From NCBI GenBank assembly GCA_017853885.1, contig JAFMIR010000010.1, positions 55,843-119,842 of the forward strand: 64,000 nt of DNA, given 5' to 3'. Within the stretch, counting starts at the first letter, position 1, and each line of letters opens with the position of its first letter. Source of the stretch: Prosthecobacter sp. Its GTDB lineage: Bacteria; Verrucomicrobiota; Verrucomicrobiia; Verrucomicrobiales; Verrucomicrobiaceae. The notes under the pieces are model-generated. The model was not told the origin of the DNA. It saw nothing but the letters and a program-made list of their open reading frames with translations, and ran no database searches. Positions 1 through 7,556 of this stretch are shown here, piece by piece. Both the position numbers and the translations under genes were made by a program.

Positions 1-2
1 GG

Positions 3-737
3 CTTTTTCCTTATGAGGTCTTTGGCAAACGTCTTCCTTTTACCGGAGTGACTGCAGCGGTCTTGGGGCGGGGCAATCAGGTGGATTTTGACATCAAGGC
101 AGCGGTCCTCGGTGGCGGCATCACATTGAAGGGAAAGCTCGATGAATCACGCGAGCCGAACCCTTATGCCGGCGAGCTCAGGTTGGATGCCTTGAGTTTT
201 CGCCAATTCGCCCAAAACTACTCAAAACAGGACGATACAAGCGAGGGCGATCTCAGCGGACATCTCCAATTTACCGGTCGAATGAACGATTGGAAGGCAT
301 TGAACGGAAGCGGTGTCATCATCATCGTGAACGGAAATCTCATGTCCGTTCCCATTTTGGGTCCGCTCACGCCCCTGCTCGGAGCGGTGTTGCCCAAGCC
401 CATCGCGGGCTACAACATCGCCAAGGAGGCCTCCTGCAATTTCACGGTTGCCGATGGTTTTTTGAACACGAAGGATCTTGTTGCCCTCACGACCAGTTTC
501 CGCATCACTTCAAGAGGGAGGGTCGACATTATCCGGGATGAGATCGATTTTGATGCGGAGGTGCGGGTGCGGGGGCTGCTGGCCATTCCGACTTTTTTGC
601 TGAGTGAGCTGCTCGCCTACAGAGGGACTGGCACCGTTGCAGATACCAAATGGTCTCCCAAATTGCTTGGTGGTGGCAGCCGTGATGTCGCGCCACCCCG
701 ACAACCGCCAAAGCGCCGCTCGCTTTTTGGAGATTGA
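3..737 (+). CDS. AsmA-like protein, C-terminal part (cut by window edge)
   Basis: The reading frame is already open at base 3 and has no stop before its first internal GTG (base 48), so this is the end of a longer gene that starts outside the window. The visible ~240 residues are rich in alternating short beta strands with Gly turns (DFDIKAAVLGGGITLKGKL, then GDLSGHLQFTGRM and GRVDIIRDEIDFDAEVRVRG). This is the pattern of the AsmA/TamB/YhdP-type C-terminal region, in which lipid-transfer or envelope-assembly proteins repeat beta-taco units. The tail is basic and Pro/Arg-rich (PRQPPKRRS). The family call is by pattern only. An envelope role is inference. Confidence 0.6.
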   Translation, partial: LFPYEVFGKRLPFTGVTAAVLGRGNQVDFDIKAAVLGGGITLKGKLDESREPNPYAGELRLDALSFRQFAQNYSKQDDTSEGDLSGHLQFTGRMNDWKALNGSGVIIIVNGNLMSVPILGPLTPLLGAVLPKPIAGYNIAKEASCNFTVADGFLNTKDLVALTTSFRITSRGRVDIIRDEIDFDAEVRVRGLLAIPTFLLSELLAYRGTGTVADTKWSPKLLGGGSRDVAPPRQPPKRRSLFGD

Positions 738-740
738 CCG

Positions 741-1850
741 TCAGTAAAGCTCCACTGGTGACCTCTTACCATCTTCAACGCTGAGCACTCTGGCTTTTTC
801 CTCGCCCAAGGTGTCGATGCGCAACTGCCAGATATCCCGGTTGATGGAAGCAAAGCGGTCGAGGTCGAACGTGTCAGGAGATACAAGACGCTTTTTGGTC
901 TTCTCGATTCGCATAAGTGCATCGTGGATGACCGGTGCCTCAACGCCTTCGAGATGCTGGCGGGCGAGTTCGACCATTTCGATGCGATGGCAGATCATCA
1001 CGATATCATTTCCAGCACGCACTGCTTCTTGAATCGCCTGCTCGAAGGTTACCTCATTTAAAATCGCTCCCATATCGAGGTCGTCAGTCATGGCGAGGCC
1101 ATCAAAAGCATACTGATGACGCAGCAGCTTTGTGACGATGTTGTAAGAGAGGCTCGCGGGCCAGCGGCCGCGGTCGGGGTCATAGGCCGTGTAGTTGCTG
1201 TGGCAGGTCATGACGCTGTCGAGCTCTGGTAGCAGAGCGGAGTAAGGCAGCAGTTCGCTTTTCTCCATGTCCTCACGGCTTTTGGTGATGACGGGGAGAA
1301 ACTCATGCGGATCGCATTGGGCAGGGCCGTAGCCAGGGAAGTGCTTGCCGCAGCTCAAGATTCCTTCTTTGCGCATCGCGCGGTTGAAGAGCCCGGCATT
1401 CGTGATGACTTGCTGCGGATCTTTACCGTAAGTGCGGCCTTTCAAAGAGTTATCTGCAGCATCGTCGTAGCTGATGTCGAGCACGGGGCAGAGATCGAGA
1501 TTGAAACCAAACAGCCGAAGAATCTGACCGGTCAGCTTACCATGGCGCTTGATGAGCTCAGGGTCTCCCTTGTCACGCAAGGATTGAGCATTAGGCGGCT
1601 CCTCACCGATTAAACGCAGTCGAGAAACGCGACCGCCTTCTTGGTCAATGGTGATGAATGGCTCGATGTCCGACAGATTGCGAAGATCGTCAATGAGTTT
1701 GCGGAGCTGCGCCGGACTCTGGATGTTGCGGCCGAACAAGATGAAACCACCAGGCTGAAGTTTTCTGAGGCGAGCGGCAGTTTCGGGGTCCAGTTCTGTG
1801 CCAGGAACGCCCATGAGGAGGAGTTGGCCGAGGAGTTTGGAGGAGGACAT
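741..1850 (-). CDS. nagZ: beta-N-acetylhexosaminidase, glycoside hydrolase family 3 (NagZ-like)
   Basis: This 369-residue protein is predicted to remove N-acetylglucosamine from the non-reducing end of muropeptide fragments in the cytoplasm during peptidoglycan recycling. The GH3 signature is plain: a GRTYGKDP segment, then KHFPGYG followed by a D-x-H pair (CDPHEF), which matches the flexible His/Asp loop of NagZ, and TDDLDMGAI, where the first Asp of the motif is the expected nucleophile. Length fits single-domain NagZ (about 340-370). There is no signal peptide. It converges on the AsmA-like gene with a 3-bp gap. ATG start at 1850. NagZ rather than another GH3 enzyme is likely but not proven. 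Confidence 0.88.
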   Translation of the reverse strand: MSSSKLLGQLLLMGVPGTELDPETAARLRKLQPGGFILFGRNIQSPAQLRKLIDDLRNLSDIEPFITIDQEGGRVSRLRLIGEEPPNAQSLRDKGDPELIKRHGKLTGQILRLFGFNLDLCPVLDISYDDAADNSLKGRTYGKDPQQVITNAGLFNRAMRKEGILSCGKHFPGYGPAQCDPHEFLPVITKSREDMEKSELLPYSALLPELDSVMTCHSNYTAYDPDRGRWPASLSYNIVTKLLRHQYAFDGLAMTDDLDMGAILNEVTFEQAIQEAVRAGNDIVMICHRIEMVELARQHLEGVEAPVIHDALMRIEKTKKRLVSPDTFDLDRFASINRDIWQLRIDTLGEEKARVLSVEDGKRSPVELY

Positions 1851-2091
1851 AAAGAGGTAAATGGAAGCTTAGAGCGAATTTAAGAGTCTATTTGGCTCAA
1901 TTTGAAAGACTGTTCAAAAGAATAGTTGGTATTAGAAGGCCTGTTTTTCTCCCTGAAATGGTGTCAAGGCTCGTTTTGCTAAAAGTTTGAGGAGAAAAAG
2001 TGTTTTCAACCTATCAAATATGAGACTCAAGGCTTCTTTTTGGAAAAGAAGGCCGTGATGGTTGACGGCGATGGCAAAAGTTTTTAATCTA
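1851..2091. other. AT-rich intergenic region upstream of nagZ
   Basis: This stretch is noticeably richer in A and T than its surroundings. It must hold the nagZ promoter on the minus strand and the candidate small-RNA promoter at its right end. A 114-codon minus-strand frame (1932-2276) crosses it and the small RNA, but it lacks family resemblance and runs through the terminator. No other gene was seen. Confidence 0.5.
2062..2090 (+). promoter_or_regulatory. candidate sigma-70 type promoter for the small RNA
   Basis: TTGACG at 2062-2067 matches five of six bases of the -35 consensus. TTTAAT at 2083-2088 (15-bp spacer) or TAATCT at 2085-2090 (17-bp spacer) can serve as a -10. Initiation would fall near 2092-2096, exactly where the first hairpin of the structured stretch begins. 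No plus-strand protein gene lies downstream. Confidence 0.35.
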
Positions 2092-2231
2092 GTCCTGTTC
2101 ATGAGGGTAACTTCAGGACCACAGATGCAGCTCTCCTCAGCTCCGCATTTCGTGCCAACGGTCCTCAATAGTTGTTGGTTGCTGGATCGCCATGGAACCC
2201 TCCGGTGAAAACACCGGAGGGTTCTTTGTTT
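2092..2231 (+). ncRNA. candidate structured small RNA, ~140 nt, family not recognised
   Basis: Between two minus-strand genes there is a plus-strand series of stem-loops ending in a strong intrinsic terminator. Stem 1 pairs GTCCTG (2092-2097) with CAGGAC (2114-2119). Stem 2 pairs ATGCAGCT (2125-2132) with AGCT-cc-GCAT (2139-2148). Stem 3 pairs GCCAAC (2154-2159) with GTTGGT (2174-2179). The terminator occupies 2195-2231. A promoter-like sequence sits just upstream. No plus-strand gene follows, so this looks like an independent RNA rather than a riboswitch leader. I do not recognise SRP RNA, tmRNA, RNase P or a riboswitch core. A 6S-like RNA cannot be excluded. Confidence 0.45.
2195..2231 (+). 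terminator. strong intrinsic terminator
   Basis: A perfect 13-bp stem, GAACCCTCCGGTG (2195-2207) with CACCGGAGGGTTC (2212-2224), closes an AAAA loop and is followed by TTTGTTT. The U-rich tail is only on the plus strand. The flanking protein genes are both on the minus strand, so it must end a plus-strand transcript, although the hairpin could also slow read-through from trpE. Confidence 0.85.
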
Positions 2232-2317
2232 AAGCAGTCCAAGCCCATGAAGTCCAAACCCAAGCTCGTTGTGCATGACTCTGTGAACAGATTGTGAGTG
2301 GGTTGTTTAAGACTCGT

Positions 2318-3832
2318 TCAACTCTCGCCAAGTTGCTTGGCCCACTCGATGGCACGCAGCATGCCAGTGGCTTTGTTAATCGTCTCGCGGTATTCATACG
2401 CAGGGTCGGAATCAGCGACTACGCCAGCGCCTGCTTGAACGTAGGCTTTGCCATCCTTTACCACGCAGGTTCGCAGTGCGATGCACGAGTCGAGATTGCC
2501 ATCAAATCCGAAATAGCCGACCGCACCAGCATAGGCACAGCGTTTGCTCTTTTCGCACTCGTTGATGATTTCCATCGCGCGGACCTTTGGTGAGCCGCTC
2601 ACGGTTCCAGCGGGGAAGGTGGCCCGCATCACATCGTAGGCAGATTTGTCCGAGCGTAGGCGGCCATCTACGTTTGAAACGATATGCATGACGTGCGAGT
2701 AGCGCTCAATGACCATCAGGTCACTGACGTGAACGCTGCCATATTCCGCCACGCGGCCAACATCATTGCGTGCAAGATCGACCAGCATGATGTGCTCGGC
2801 TCGCTCCTTCGGGTCGTGCAACAGATCCTGGGCTAGCGCATCGTCCTCGCCTTGCGTTTTGCCCCTCCATCTTGTGCCGGCGATGGGGCGGATGTCGATA
2901 CGGCCATCCATGCACTTTACATGGACCTCCGGCGAGCTGCCGACGAGTGCGAAACCCTGCGGGAAGTCCAGACAGAACATATAGGGGCTGGGATTCACAT
3001 GCCGCAGCGCACGAAAGAGGTCGATCGTGCTACCGCTGTAAGCCGTTTCGAAGCGCTGTGAGGGCACGCCTTGGAAAATGTCCCCTGCGGCAATGTATTC
3101 CTTCATCTTGCGCACCATGTCTTCGTATTCCTCGCGGGTGGTGTTGCCGCTCGGCGCGGGCAGTTGTTCATGGCTTAGCGGTGCAAAGGCCTGTAATGGT
3201 TTTGAGGCGAGCGGACGTTCCAGTTTGTTCATCATGTCCCCAATCTGCGTCTTGGCCCACTCGTAAGCCTTTTTGAGGTCCGTGTGCTCATCGGTATGAA
3301 CGTTCGCGATAATCGAGAGGCGTCGTGTGCGGTGATCAAAGACCAGCACCGTGTCAGTAATCATGAAAACCATGTCCGGCAGGCCGAGTTCGTCCTTCGG
3401 CGGCGGCGGCAGTGTTGGCTCAAAAAAGCGCACCATGTCGTAAGCCAAGTAACCGACTGCGCCTCCGTGAAAAACCGGCAGGGCCGGCGAATCATGAGGA
3501 CGGAAGGGTTTCATCAGAACTTCGAGTTCTGACAACGGATCGACTTGGGTTGTGAAATGGCGCTTTTGGCCTCTTTCTTCTATTTCGATATCCTTACCTC
3601 GTGCCGTAAAAATGATGCGAGGAGAGCTGCCGAGCAGAGAGTAGCGTCCCGAATGCTGTGTGAGCTCGGCAGACTCTAGCAGGAAGGCGCAGCGGCCGTC
3701 GTGTATTTTTTGGAAGGCTGAGAGCGGCGTCTCATAATCGGCGGTGAGTTCCGCCACGACAGGCACGAGACTTCCCTTTTCCGCGAGTGACTGGAAGGTG
3801 GAAAAATCGGGCTGAAGGTGAAGCTGGGGCAT
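2318..3832 (-). CDS. trpE: anthranilate synthase component I
   Basis: TrpE converts chorismate to anthranilate, the first step of tryptophan synthesis, using ammonia supplied by TrpG. The chorismate-binding domain is complete: GTRWRG, then HIMLVDLARND, FPAGTVSGSPK and YAGAVGYFGFDG, with the C-terminal IALRT and AGAGVVADSDP motifs. The N-terminal LLESAE matches the region where tryptophan feedback inhibition acts in known TrpE proteins. I chose ATG at 3832 (504 residues, start MPQLHLQPDF). An in-frame TTG at 3871 would add 13 residues. No trpG, trpD or other trp gene is nearby. It follows the kinase-like gene by 56 bp and may be the last gene of the polX run. Confidence 0.94.
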   Translation of the reverse strand: MPQLHLQPDFSTFQSLAEKGSLVPVVAELTADYETPLSAFQKIHDGRCAFLLESAELTQHSGRYSLLGSSPRIIFTARGKDIEIEERGQKRHFTTQVDPLSELEVLMKPFRPHDSPALPVFHGGAVGYLAYDMVRFFEPTLPPPPKDELGLPDMVFMITDTVLVFDHRTRRLSIIANVHTDEHTDLKKAYEWAKTQIGDMMNKLERPLASKPLQAFAPLSHEQLPAPSGNTTREEYEDMVRKMKEYIAAGDIFQGVPSQRFETAYSGSTIDLFRALRHVNPSPYMFCLDFPQGFALVGSSPEVHVKCMDGRIDIRPIAGTRWRGKTQGEDDALAQDLLHDPKERAEHIMLVDLARNDVGRVAEYGSVHVSDLMVIERYSHVMHIVSNVDGRLRSDKSAYDVMRATFPAGTVSGSPKVRAMEIINECEKSKRCAYAGAVGYFGFDGNLDSCIALRTCVVKDGKAYVQAGAGVVADSDPAYEYRETINKATGMLRAIEWAKQLGES

Positions 3833-3888
3833 GAACGGGCGGATTCTGGATGCGAAAGACGGCGCTGGCAATGCCGGAAGCCGTGGAC

Positions 3889-4920
3889 TCAGACCATGTG
3901 CTTGCCGAGCATGTAGTCGAGATTCCGCTCGACGATTTCTCCCATGCTCTGGCAGGAGTCAAAAAGGTGTGTTTGGTGGTAGTCACTGAGTTCGGCACGG
4001 AGTTGCACCACCTTTTCGAAGGGTTCCACGGCATTCTTTTTCATGCAACGCAACAGAGCGGAAAGTCGCTGGTGCTCGGATAGGTAGCGGCGAGAGATCA
4101 GGCTGCGTTCCTCTTCCTGGTACTGTTTCATGGTGGGAAAGTTCAAGCAGGTGGAGCAGAGCTGCACGATGGGATTGTTCTCCTTGAAAAACTGGGGCAG
4201 ATACAGGCTCTTTCTACCCTCGTAGCTCTGCTGGTCGAAGTCGATCGCACGAACACGATACTGAACTTCCTCAAAGTCCGGCGTCATGTCGATCACATAG
4301 TTGTAGCTGCGCATGTCGCCCAGCAGGCGAATGAAGCATCGCTCGCTGAATTTCACGAATTCCTTAGCGATGCGAACGCGGTTCAAATCCGGGCGGTGCA
4401 GGTAGTCGCGCATGAAAACATCCCCTGGGAGACCTGCGATATGCTCCTCCACCAGCGTGCCGCCGCGGTGCATCAGGTAATTGATTCGGTTTGGCGAAAG
4501 CAAATGCTCCAATTCCAAGCCATACACGCGGGACGCGTCAGCCGTCTTGACGTAAAAATGGTCGTAGTTGTCATTGTATTGGTTCACCACACGGACGCGA
4601 AAGGGCCGTGAGTTGCCGAATTCACAGTAGTCCACCCGTTCCACAAACAAATGAGGCACCGCGTGGTAATCACCAGTGCGCAGGAGCGAGTAGATGCTGG
4701 TGAGCTTTGGATAGATTTCCTGCTGCACCTCGCGTGGGTAGAGCACACTGCTCCAGTATGTTGCGTTGCCTTCCTTGTCGTAAAGCGGATAACTCTCAGA
4801 GAAGTTACGCAGGTCGTTGTAGGTTGTCGGCAGCGCGTCACAGCGACCAAACTGGTCGAGGTACTCGATCAACTCGTCGGTGACAGGGATGAAGTTCTTC
4901 CGGCGGGTGATTTCGGTCAT
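3889..4920 (-). CDS. uncharacterised protein with kinase-like motifs
   Basis: I do not recognise a named family for these 343 residues. Several segments, in order, resemble a protein-kinase/aminoglycoside-phosphotransferase fold. A VK pair in HFYVKTADAS (about residue 125) could be the beta-3 lysine. TLVEEHIAGLPGDVF (155-169) looks like a hinge. LGDMRSYNYVID (200-211) resembles a catalytic loop with Asp and downstream Asn. AIDFDQQ (225-231) resembles the DFG/IDF metal site. The C-terminal ~100 residues are helical. It sits 47 bp after a zinc-ribbon gene and before trpE. A kinase-like activity is inference only. Confidence 0.7.
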   Translation of the reverse strand: MTEITRRKNFIPVTDELIEYLDQFGRCDALPTTYNDLRNFSESYPLYDKEGNATYWSSVLYPREVQQEIYPKLTSIYSLLRTGDYHAVPHLFVERVDYCEFGNSRPFRVRVVNQYNDNYDHFYVKTADASRVYGLELEHLLSPNRINYLMHRGGTLVEEHIAGLPGDVFMRDYLHRPDLNRVRIAKEFVKFSERCFIRLLGDMRSYNYVIDMTPDFEEVQYRVRAIDFDQQSYEGRKSLYLPQFFKENNPIVQLCSTCLNFPTMKQYQEEERSLISRRYLSEHQRLSALLRCMKKNAVEPFEKVVQLRAELSDYHQTHLFDSCQSMGEIVERNLDYMLGKHMV

Positions 4921-4967
4921 GAGCGATGATGTCGCAGCAGGTCCAGTGCCCTTTGGCGACCTTTTTG

Positions 4968-5669
4968 CTATTCGATGAGGTAGAGAATGCGTCCACAGGA
5001 GTCGCAGTGCGTAAGACCTGTCGCCTGCTTCAGCGATTGAATGGTGCTACTCACCACTTTCACATGACAGCCGTTGCAGGTGCCATTTTCCACAGCCGCC
5101 ACCGCATCTGCCTTCTTGTTGAAAATGCGTGCGTAGAGCTCCAGCGTATCAGGGTCGACCGGTTCTGCCAGTTTTTGGCGCTCGGCCTGCAAATCGTTTA
5201 CGCGGGCCTGAATGCCCGCCGCACGTTCGTCGAGCGCTTTCAGCTCCGTATCCACGCGGGCCTGCGTTTCCGCCAGCTTGGCTTGGGCTTGTTTTAGCGT
5301 TGCCTTGGAAGCTTCGAGTGCCTCCATCTGCTCGAGCTCGTTGTCCTCAAGTGTTCTCACATCATTCTGATAACGCTGGATCTCATGTCCGAGTGCTGCG
5401 AATTCGTCATTCTTCCGCGTCTCAAATTGCTGGTCTTGAAGGCGCTTGATCGTGCCGTTCCGTGTCTGAATATCCAACTCGATGCCTTTGATTTTCACCT
5501 CGATCTCCTTCATCGTCTGAGTGGCTTTTTCGACCAATGCCTGGTCGCCTGCAAGTTGCGTTTTGGCTCGCGTTTGCTGCAGCGGGATGTCTTTGAGTTC
5601 TTTTTGGAACTTCAGGATGCGTTGATCGCGTTCCTGGACCTGGAGGAGTTGGGTGAGCACTTCAAGCAT
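4968..5669 (-). CDS. coiled-coil protein with C4-type zinc ribbon (CT398-like)
   Basis: The first ~190 of 233 residues form long charged heptad-like helices (a hairpin coiled coil, Leu/Lys/Glu/Gln-rich). The C-terminus carries two CxxC knuckles, CNGCH and CDSCG, spaced as a zinc ribbon. This arrangement matches the CT398-like/zinc-ribbon family found in Chlamydiae and many other bacteria, where it has been linked to flagellar or secretion ATPase complexes in Chlamydia, although its general function is unknown. It lies 46 bp from polX and 47 bp from the kinase-like gene on the same strand. It has no signal peptide. Confidence 0.85.
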   Translation of the reverse strand: MLEVLTQLLQVQERDQRILKFQKELKDIPLQQTRAKTQLAGDQALVEKATQTMKEIEVKIKGIELDIQTRNGTIKRLQDQQFETRKNDEFAALGHEIQRYQNDVRTLEDNELEQMEALEASKATLKQAQAKLAETQARVDTELKALDERAAGIQARVNDLQAERQKLAEPVDPDTLELYARIFNKKADAVAAVENGTCNGCHVKVVSSTIQSLKQATGLTHCDSCGRILYLIE

Positions 5670-5715
5670 GTGAGGTCATCTTGGCGGGGTAGGGCAGAAC
5701 TTCCAAGCTCAAAGT

Positions 5716-7467
5716 TCAGGCTGTGTGCCTGCGTTTGGCTTTTAGCGCTTTCTCCACCTCACCAAGTGGCAGCGTATTGATCACATCTTCTCGCCGCAGC
5801 CAACCTTTGCGGGCGGCACGGATGCCGAAGATCACGTCCTTCAGCCCCTGTGTGCTGTGTGCGTCTGGATTGATGCTGCATTTCACGCCCTTCTCCCGGG
5901 CCAGCTTCCACCAGCGCCAGTCCATGTCGAGCCGCCAGCCACTGGCATTCAGCTCGATGATGGTGCCTGTGGCGGCTGCGGCATCGAGAATAGCCGACAC
6001 ATTGACGGCATAGGAAGGACGTTGAAGCAGCAAACGGCCCGTGAGATGCCCGATCATCGTGATGTAAGGATTTTCGATCGCTTTGATGATACGCTTTGTC
6101 ATCTCGGCCTCCGGCAGGTTGAAGACGTTGTGCACGCTCGCGACCGCATAATCGAGCTGTGCGAGAATTTCGTCCGGAAAGTCCAGCGAGCCATCTTTGA
6201 GGATGTCCACCTCACTGCCGGTGAAGATGCGAAAGCCTTCAAACTCCGCGTTCAGCTCACGTATCTCCGCAATCTGGGCCTGTAGACGTTTTTCATCGAG
6301 TCCGTTTGCCTGGAACGAGGCCTTGCTGTGATCGGCGATGCCAAAATACTGCATACCGAGGTCATGCGCGGCCTCCGCCATCTCGCGCAGCGTGGCACGG
6401 CCGTCGCTGTAGGTGCTGTGATTATGAAAAACGCCGCGTAGGTTCTCTAATTCGATCAGTCGTGGCAGTTTACCGTGCTCCGCGGCTTCGATTTCGCCGG
6501 TGTTCTCGCGTAGTTCGGGCTCAATGTAGTCCAGACCGAGCGTGCGATAGATGTCACGCTCGTCCTCGATCTCCGGCACACTCACGCCATCCTTCGTTGA
6601 TGTGAAGCCGTATTCATTGAGCGAGAGGCCGTAATCGAGCGCCCGTCCGCGGATGGCCACATTGTGCTCCTTGCTGCCGGTGAAGTAAGCCAACGCAAAG
6701 GGAAACTCCGCGCTCGAAACCGCCCGCAAGTCGCATTGCAGTCCTTCCTTTACATGAACGCTAGCTTTCGTCGGGCCTTTGGCGATCACGTCGATGACTT
6801 GAGGAAGCTGAACAAAAGTCTCGATGACCTTATCCGGCTGTTTGGTGGCTACGAGGAAGTCCAAATCATGCACCGTTTCCTTTCCGCGGCGGAAACTGCC
6901 GCAAATCTCTACCCGTGAGGCATTCTGGTGCTCGCGTAGGGCTTCGAGAATCGCCTGCACGATGGGATAGACCTGGTCGAGGCGGAACTCCGAGGCGTGT
7001 TGCTCGTGGAAGGCGATGTTTTCGAGGATCTTCTTCACCGTTTTGTCGCCAAAGCCAGAAATCGCCGCCGCTGTGCCGTCCTCACATACGCGCTTGAGAT
7101 CGGCGAGGCTGCTCACGCCGAGCTGCGAGTGCAAAGCGGTCACTTTCTTCGGCCCGAGGCCTTGGATGTCGAAGAGCTCGAACAGCGTGTCCGGGAATTC
7201 TGCCTTCAGCTTCTCATAAAACTCGAGTCGGCCTGTCGTCGCCATCTCGTGCAGCTTGTCCCGCAGCGCCTCGCCGAGGCCTTTGATGCCTGCGAGCTGA
7301 TTTTCCGCCGCCAGTTTCATGATGTCGCCGCTGAAGCTCTCCACAATTTCCGCTCCGGTGCGGTAGGCACGCGTCTTGAAGGGATTTTCATTCTTCAATT
7401 CGAGCAGCGTGGCAATGCGTTCAAAGATAGCGGAGGCGTCTTGGCGGGTCATTAGATAGTTAGTCAA
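5716..7467 (-). CDS. polX: DNA polymerase/3'-5' exonuclease PolX
   Basis: PolX is a family-X polymerase fused to a PHP domain, active in gap filling during base excision and other DNA repair. The N-terminus has helix-hairpin-helix segments (AGIKGLGEALRDKL and IQGLGPKKVTAL). The nucleotidyltransferase site is GSFRRGKE followed by HDLDFLV, whose D-x-D pair binds metal, and GSKEHNVAIRGRA follows. The C-terminal PHP part starts with HNHSTYSDG and includes ADHS, HNVFNLP and NPDAHS, the expected metal-binding His/Asp residues. Its 583 residues match Bacillus-type PolX (about 570). ATG at 7467. It is divergent from the PVC dehydrogenase gene with 89 bp between. Confidence 0.95.
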   Translation of the reverse strand: MTNYLMTRQDASAIFERIATLLELKNENPFKTRAYRTGAEIVESFSGDIMKLAAENQLAGIKGLGEALRDKLHEMATTGRLEFYEKLKAEFPDTLFELFDIQGLGPKKVTALHSQLGVSSLADLKRVCEDGTAAAISGFGDKTVKKILENIAFHEQHASEFRLDQVYPIVQAILEALREHQNASRVEICGSFRRGKETVHDLDFLVATKQPDKVIETFVQLPQVIDVIAKGPTKASVHVKEGLQCDLRAVSSAEFPFALAYFTGSKEHNVAIRGRALDYGLSLNEYGFTSTKDGVSVPEIEDERDIYRTLGLDYIEPELRENTGEIEAAEHGKLPRLIELENLRGVFHNHSTYSDGRATLREMAEAAHDLGMQYFGIADHSKASFQANGLDEKRLQAQIAEIRELNAEFEGFRIFTGSEVDILKDGSLDFPDEILAQLDYAVASVHNVFNLPEAEMTKRIIKAIENPYITMIGHLTGRLLLQRPSYAVNVSAILDAAAATGTIIELNASGWRLDMDWRWWKLAREKGVKCSINPDAHSTQGLKDVIFGIRAARKGWLRREDVINTLPLGEVEKALKAKRRHTA

Positions 7468-7556
7468 GGCTCCGCTGTCAGGATGGTCAAGGAAGGATCA
7501 AGGTTTGACGCGCAAAGTGGTGTCCAGAGAACGTTAATGCAGACTGTTTTTTCACC

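Noticed and set aside
2092..2148. Resemblance of a CAGG...GCAGC stretch to the SRP RNA core
   Set aside because: The conserved GGAAG-AGCA loop of SRP RNA is not present. Similarity is limited to a few bases.
1932..2276. 114-codon minus-strand frame
   Set aside because: No recognised motif, crosses the strong terminator and the candidate small RNA, and lacks a convincing ribosome-binding site.
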